Shown here piece by piece: positions 58,176-64,000 of a DNA stretch of 64,000 nucleotides. Source of the DNA: Blastomussa wellsi (Eukaryota > Cnidaria > Anthozoa > Scleractinia > Plerogyridae); NCBI GenBank assembly GCA_947652115.1, contig OX393565.1:24387233-24451232 (forward strand), given 5' to 3'. Below the pieces are notes generated by a model. It worked only from the letters and a program-made list of their open reading frames with translations. It made no database searches and was not told the DNA's origin. Position numbers and translations under genes: made by a program. Each line of letters begins with the position of its first letter. The first letter of the stretch is position 1.

Positions 58176-61100
58176 GTTCACAACTAAACTCTACAAACTG
58201 ATTAGTTTATAGATAATAGAGTCTAATGAGCTTGCACGTGCGCCGAACCATGAAACTGTCCCATTAAGTAGGTGTATACTGTGAGAAATACACGTATGTT
58301 TGGATAGGAGAGGGAAAGTCGGACATACAACTGTCTGTTGTTACAGTGTACCTCTGAGATTGGAAAAACCAATGTTGCCTGAACCAACCTTTTAGACTTC
58401 CATCAAATGTGGGGTTTGTGGCTACTTTCAGCCCAGGATGCGGCATTAAGAAGCAACCAATGTCACTGAAGCATGACTTGACGTGCTTTCTCACTTGCAT
58501 TAGTTCGGAATGTTGCTTTTCAGTCATGCGCAGACGTTTCTCTAAGATTTGTTTTCCGCCTTCCGACCCATATGCTGCCTCATAAGGGAAGCTCCAGTCT
58601 CGCACCAGGAACACCAACCTCTGGAAAATGAAAACAATGAAATCAAGGACATGGTACACTTTGTTTATTGTTTGTGCCTAGTTTTGCCACAGTTTTTTGA
58701 GGGAGTGTCACAGAGGGCAATATCATCGAAAACAGGTGACTATTGATCACAGATCAGAGTCTGTCAGTGCATGTTTGCTGGCATAAACTTTATACTGTGA
58801 TCACTTTGGCCAAAGTCCCAGAGGCTTTAAAGCAGAAAAATAAACACGCTCTGTCACACAATGATGCAGTTTTCTACCAATTTATTTGTTCCTATGATTT
58901 CAAGTTTACTCGTGGAGCTATGCATCACAGCCTAAAGTTAACAGTTAAATCAATCAGTATGAAGTATGAAGCCAGAGACAAGGACGATGTTGTTGTGTTG
59001 AATCCTCTCCGTTTTTCATTGGAAATTCACAAAAGTTATTACTCATTCCAATTAATTATTTTACCTGAAATGGCTTAATGTTGCTTTCTTCCATTGCCAG
59101 TTTACCATATTCTGTAAAAAGCTGTGTAAATTGAACAAGTCAACACAGTTTGATAAAAGTAAATTAATAAATAAACAAATAAAACAATCGCAGATATTTT
59201 TTTTCAAACATATATCTGCCCATGACATTTTGCCAGTACTTGAATTTGAAGGGGTAATCACAAGAGGGGAGATTTAAAGCATTTTCAGTGCATGGGGATT
59301 GTTTCTGATCCAATTTGTTGGTAGGGTTGCAGGATTTTTTCTCTCTTGATGTGACATTGCTATAAATCATATGTAAATGTACAAAGTTAACATTGAATTA
59401 CAAATTATTAAAGTAAAGCACAACATGAATGTAAAACCACTTGTAATCAAAATCTGGTTTCAGTCATTGCAGCTTTCGTTTGTCTTTTTTCTGTGGTGTG
59501 CATTTAATACTGATCAATTCATGGGGAATATAAATCCAGAAGGAACGATAGCAGAAAAATATTGGAGCAGGCTGACAAAAAAAAAGCCTGAATGGATACA
59601 GCCTTTGATTGGCAAGCATATCATCTAAAGGTAGCAAGCTTAAAATTTGAAGTTACATACAGTAATGTTAGTCTTGTTAACAGCACTTATGCATGTTTAC
59701 ATCAGACTGGCTGGTTTCACCACTAAGCCTCGCTTTCGAAGTACAAACTTGTAAATTTTGTCATGAACGAATTCCAAAGGCAGCAAAGATGAAAATACCA
59801 AGGTGAAAAGTTCATTTAGGTGGCAGAGGGTTGAGAATAATCCGTGTAAATGAGGCTTGATGGTGAATTTTGAGCAAATGAGGTCATCATACATAAGGCC
59901 TATTGAAGGCCTATTGAATTCTACATGTATTTTTCTCTCTTGAAATTAACTTATTTACAAATGTACCTGCAGATGTTGAAGATCATCTTCTTGTATGTTC
60001 TGTGTTAAATTGTAGATCTGCAAAGTGCCATTATAACAACTTGATTAGCTGGGGCAAGGAAGAAATAAAGCTTACTTATAAACAGGCTACAAACAACAGG
60101 CATCAGACAATGGCTGGCCAAAATATGTCAATGCCCAGTTAAATCCCAAATGTAGTCAAACAGAATATCCGGACAATTTTTATCCCTTTCAATACAAACA
60201 TCAATGTTTTGTCTTGACAACGTGTTATCAAGTTGTACTGTATTATATGATGTCCAACACCCCTGCAGAGATCATAAATTTTACTTCACTGACTTCTTTT
60301 GAACTTGAAGTTTACCCACCTGTGTTGAACTTGTCATTGTGCTGAGAGCAAAGATTGTTGCACAGTCTTTCACTGTTGACGTGCTGTCAAACGCACCCTG
60401 GGTGTCCATCAAGAGCACAGCAATCTGCAAGGCAATTTTTGTACGTTTTAGAGTTTTAGATCCACGTCCTGTCACATTTGAGGTTTTCAATGTGCGTTTT
60501 CAACATGGAGAGGTCAGTTTTTCGTATGTCATTTACCTGAAAGCTTTTCACATAAAAATTAGGATTCTTGATTTATCACACGTAATGATACAAAACTCTT
60601 GTGGAGGAAGTCTTTATCCATTAACAAAAGAACTAATTTGGGCAAAATTCTATTAGTTCCAATTGATAAATCCTATAGACCTCTTTCATAAATGGCTGCC
60701 AATTTTAAATTCTTTTGTATTATTTTGCATTAGCCTTGCTAACCTCGTTTTTGAGTTGGTAAATCAAAAGATTTTTTGCTTTCAAACGAGGTTAGAAAGG
60801 CTAATTTAAATGCACAAAAAAGAATTTAAAATTGGCAGCCATATATGAAAGAGGTCTATTGGAGCTTGAAAACAAGTGCCATTCATGGCTGCTGATTCAA
60901 AATGGTGGCCTTTACTCCACCGCCAATCTAAATTGAATTACATTTGAACATCGAACTTCAAACGGGTAACCACAAACCGCGGTTAGAGGTTCGCGGTAAA
61001 CTCGAATCTAAAACTCCATAGATGACCTCACTCAAGTCCCCAAGCCACTTTAACCAAACAAAAAGTGTGTGCTTTTGTGATAACCAGCTAAGCAACGAAC

Positions 61101-63530
61101 AAACCTCTTCACCACTAGGGAGAACCTTGATGTACGGCTTGCTCCACAAAAGAATGCCAGTAGTATCGCGCTCTGATCCTCCTCTCCAAGAGAAACCCTC
61201 CAAAGCTTCTGTCTCTCCTCCAATCCAGTCTTCATGGGTACCCTATTACATAGTGAATATAAGTCAAAATATATCGTGACAGTCATGAATCTTAACTTGG
61301 AGCAGGGAGCAGAGAACAATTCAAGTCAGTATCAATGGCCGATTCCCTCTGAAATGCACATGCTGGGAATCATGAATCATGGAGTATTCATGCAAGAGTA
61401 TTCGAACTGGATACAAGAAGTGCAATTGGAGTATTCACGAGTATTCAATTGAAATATGTGATGCACACCTGAAGTGGATACACCCTGGAGTGTTTTATAA
61501 ATCGAATACGGAAAAACAGGCAAGTTCTAATAGGATAGGTGTATCATTGTTTTCGTGGATCCGTTCATAGACCAATTCGGCTAACGTGTTTACATCCTTG
61601 TTGCCACCCAATTCAGGTCATGTGATGATTCATTTGGGAGGTTACAATTGTGCAATTTGTCATGCACAACTGATTGCATGCAAGTATGTACGAACAAAAC
61701 AATTGTAACCTCCCAAATGAATCATCACATGATCTGAATTGGGTAGCAACAAGGAGGTAAACACATTAGCCGAATAGGTCTATTGTCATTATGCAAGGAA
61801 AGAGTTGAAAAGTTAAGCTCTTTCCAAATCCAGTTGGAAGGATTGTGAACACACTTTCCAGAAAACAATATTCTTTGTGTTCTTCACAAAAAGAATCAAC
61901 ATGAGGAAAACAATCATTTTGTGTGTTATTCAACGTTTTGAAAGATCAGAACGCCAAACATCTCTCTGCACCATCATATTGCATCAAATGAAAGAACGCT
62001 CAAGAGTTGACAATTCCTGTCAAAACTGGCCAATCAGAGGGTATATCAGAATCTGGTATACCGGAGCAAGCTTTTGTAAAAAAAAAATCCCACAGGTGCT
62101 ATTTCATTTTCGAGGGAATTGGGGATTGAAAAGGTATGAGTTTATGAAAGCAGACTTTGTGTTGAAGTTAATGCAATACATCTTTTAAAGTCGTAACACT
62201 TCAATTTATTCTGTTTCTGCTGTCATGAAATGAAAATTGAATGTCTCAAATAAAAAATACTATGAGGTATACACAAGGTACTCCTGATCCTAAACGAAAA
62301 GGTCTCATGAAAAATTAAGTTTCTGTAACATTGAAAAACAACAAGCAAAGTTAAAATACCAATTTATACCGGTAGTCAGTTCTATTTTGATGGACTATCT
62401 GGAATGAATTTGAACTTCCAAGCAAAAATGTCGGTGAGGGAGGGAAGGGATGGGGGGAGGGGGAAAGGTGGAAGAACCAATATCCATTGACCCAGCCCCA
62501 CCCTACAAAGAGTAGTGCTACCAAAGTAACCCAGGCCTGAGTACAAAGTACACACAGGCCTGCTGAGAATTGTATGCAAAATGTTATGTCCTTTAACGAA
62601 AACCATTGAGTGGAGAGGTTCAACTTAAACAAAATACTGTTTAAAGTGATTAACCATGTTGAATCCTGGACTGGGTATCAGTCTTCCTAGCTTCAATAAA
62701 GTATGACGCGAAATAACCGCAACCACATGAAAATGTACATAAATATTTGCCTATGCAGATAAGCATAAGCTTATTCCTAGCATAACATAATTATCGAGTA
62801 TCGATTTTACGCAAAATATATATTTTTCATTAAAATAAAACACCTTAAATTGATTCTTGCAGTAAAATATCCACAATTGTCTGCAAGGAAAATTTGGATA
62901 AGCCCACCTTGATTTCCCCACCTGTATCAACATAACCTAAACGGCGTTTCCATTTCTCCTTGTTCTAAATAATTCAAATTTGAGAAAAAAAGGTTTGACA
63001 AGTTAGCCGAACCTGGGATCCAAGGCATCATACTTGCACTGCGTAGGAAATAAAGCTTCTGTGGTAAAGTATCAGTCTTGCTAAATTAGCTATTAAATAT
63101 TGTGTTATTTCAATGAGCACAAGAGTGTGTACAAAAATAACTCCGAAGTTGTACAATCACCTTCTCACCTCTCTGTCTAAGTACCGCAAATAGAAATCCA
63201 GTAAAAACGATTTTCCTTTTCTAAAAGCGCCAGCCACGGACACAACAGCAACCTTTTTGTCTCTTACATTCTCGTCCAGTAAGATTTCTTCAAGCGCTTT
63301 TTCGTCAAGCTCAAAAGTGTGGGTTTCTGTCGCTACCACAACAGGAACCGGACGCGCTCCGGCCAACAATTTTGAATCCAAATCATGTTCTTGTGCAGCG
63401 TCTTGTGTCTGAGTGATAGTGTCGTCGCTCCCTTTAAAAATGGAATCTGGTGTTAGTACAGGAAAATGGGCGACAAGCGAAGTGTTAAACGTTTCCCGAC
63501 CAACTAACCGCCTCTATGAAGAACTTCCAT
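55005..63530 (-). CDS. ATL: Atlastin, ER membrane-fusing GTPase
   Basis: Thirteen minus-strand exons in transcript order: 63509-63530, 63169-63446, 62908-62964, 61105-61242, 60320-60424, 59967-60017, 59065-59121, 58389-58620, 57353-57480, 56885-56941, 56434-56505, 55599-56030, 55005-55094. All junctions are GT-AG in consistent phase, 572 residues, close to the usual atlastin length of about 550. Atlastins dimerise on GTP and fuse ER tubules. Visible motifs: P-loop GAFRKGKS (80-87), [10 protein letters not shown] in the switch region, DTQG (172-175), RD of the guanine motif (243-244, [10 protein letters not shown]), and a helical bundle region with [10 protein letters not shown]. Two closely spaced membrane segments (about 475-498 and 502-519, from [10 protein letters not shown] to WSYIRFSG) form the hairpin, followed by a C-terminal tail from 544 ([14 protein letters not shown]). 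Exon 3 adds 19 residues that the family usually lacks. The alternative exon 2 acceptor (GGAGC at 63432) would shorten the N-terminus by five residues. Confidence 0.95.
56378..56425. repeat. Short hairpin in atlastin intron 11
   Basis: GCCTGCGTGCAGCC and its inverted complement GGCTGCACGCAGGC flank a 15-base AT-rich loop, 10 bases from the exon 11 donor at 56433. It could affect use of that donor, but this is speculation. Confidence 0.7.
57568..57841. mobile_element. SINE in atlastin intron 8
   Basis: A tRNA-related head (TAATGGTTAGTGCGCTGGAC and B box GGTTCGAGCC) is followed by the widespread core CTTGGGCAAGACACTTTACT and a tail ending CAGACTTTTAC. It is flanked by a perfect 13-bp target duplication, CACATCTACCCAG, at 57555-57567 and 57842-57854. 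The long duplication shows LINE-type mobilisation and a fairly recent insertion. It lies antisense to atlastin. Confidence 0.85.
58079..58173. repeat. (ATT)n microsatellite
   Basis: About 31 perfect ATT repeats in intron 8 of atlastin. The poly-Ile and poly-Asn open frames over it are artefacts. Confidence 0.97.
60676..60858. mobile_element. MITE with TAGACCTCTTTCATA ends in atlastin intron 4
   Basis: TAGACCTCTTTCATAAATGG and GGCAGCCATATATGAAAG...GGTCTA are inverted, and the inner CCAATTTTAAATTCTTTT blocks pair. The terminal TA may be the target duplication. A degraded relative lies at 36761-36900. Confidence 0.75.
61568..61782. mobile_element. Foldback MITE (TAGACC...GGCTAACGTG family) in atlastin intron 3
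   Basis: Almost perfect hairpin: arms of about 100 bp from TAGACCAATTCGGCTAACGT to its complement ending at 61782. More symmetric than the copies in genes A and B, so closer to the founding structure. Confidence 0.85.
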
Positions 63531-63584
63531 CTTGTGCGTTATAATTTTTGAAATTGACCTGCGGGTTTTCTGTAAATTTCCAAA
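63531..63584. promoter_or_regulatory. Possible bidirectional promoter core
   Basis: Only 54 bases separate the atlastin start codon (minus, 63530) from an ATG on the plus strand at 63585 in an excellent Kozak setting (CCAAAATGGCC). The sequence AAAATGGCCGC also resembles a YY1 site, which in animals often lies at transcription starts. No TATA box is apparent. Confidence 0.35.
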
Positions 63585-63657
63585 ATGGCCGCGTTACCAC
63601 TTCCGATTGCACAGCACCATGGGACGGACAAGCTTTCTCACGGAACTGCAGGGAGGG
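63585..63657 (+). CDS. Candidate first exon of a divergent gene
   Basis: From the ATG at 63585 the frame reads MAALPLPIAQHHGTDKLSHG and a few more residues up to a consensus GTAAGT donor at 63658 (phase 1). The next exon is not visible before the window ends, although a polypyrimidine-rich stretch follows at 63690-63765. Good Kozak context plus a strong donor argue for a head-to-head gene. The short length and possible dual role as a YY1-type promoter site argue for caution. An alternative ATG at 63619 reads into the same donor in another frame. Confidence 0.35.
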
Positions 63658-64000
63658 GTAAGTGGGAGAAAGAAGGTGATTTTTGTAATTTTTTTTTGCG
63701 GGGGGATTATTTGTCACAGATAATGAAGAGGTTTCAATAAAACGTTTCTTTTTCTCATTTTCTTAGAAGGTGTATAAAAATGAAAGAAAATTGATGCAAA
63801 TTTTCTTCATAAAGGATCATAACTTTATGACGTCATAACACTCACTCCCCACCCTGGAAGATTAGCAATTTCTTCTTCTTTGCGGTATAGAATCCTGGGA
63901 AATTTTCAACTTGGCGGACATTTTGTGATGCACAATAATTCTTCACGCTAAACCATTTTAATCATTTGGAAACATGTCAGAAAGCTATGGTAAAGCAAAA

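Noticed and set aside
57975..58187. Long poly-Asn (minus) and poly-Ile (plus) open frames
   Set aside because: They are translations of the (ATT)n microsatellite inside an atlastin intron.

Overview
This window is eukaryotic and most likely from a stony coral (Scleractinia) or a close anthozoan. The genes are split by many short GT-AG introns. Their best recognisable relatives are cnidarian and other animal families, and the space between them is full of short inverted-repeat DNA transposons, tRNA-derived SINEs, a Penelope-like fragment and minisatellites. Homology calls come from reading the translations; no search was run. Most predicted exons below join with consistent phase, which is the main support for the gene models.

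Layout. (1) 1-15970, plus strand: two tandem paralogous nine-coding-exon genes, each with a separate 5' UTR exon, encoding secreted proteins of about 637 residues that resemble the Dictyostelium DD3-3 family. Almost every exon has the same length in both copies, while gene 2 introns are swollen by transposons. (2) 16579-18798: a piggyBac-type element with TTAA ends whose catalytic core has been deleted. (3) 18861-51102, minus strand: a family of secreted proteins with signal peptide, PAN/apple, EGF and fibrinogen-like domains, of the kind annotated in corals as skeletal-organic-matrix-like proteins. There are two apparently complete genes (A, 23323-29767; B, 46142-51102), one wrecked copy split by a Penelope-like insertion (18861-20369) and one remnant of a last exon (22945-23230). 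A and B share a block of about 3.1 kb that is nearly identical, 22.8 kb apart, yet their first exons and the 3' parts of their last exons differ. (4) 30000-46000: repeat-rich DNA with a 24-bp minisatellite, a perfect 54-bp-arm palindrome, a pogo-like transposon remnant, a pair of palindromic CGAGACTCG arrays and a ~103-bp tandem repeat. (5) 55005-63530, minus strand: a complete atlastin gene in 13 coding exons (572 residues), an ER-membrane-fusing dynamin-family GTPase. (6) A possible divergent first exon starts only 54 bp from the atlastin start codon.

No operon, CRISPR array or prokaryotic element is present. The items most worth checking are the chimeric A/B paralogs with swapped signal-peptide exons, the tandem DD3-3-like pair with a duplicated exon tail, the in-frame 57-nt cassette exon in atlastin, and the unusual palindromic repeats in the middle of the window.
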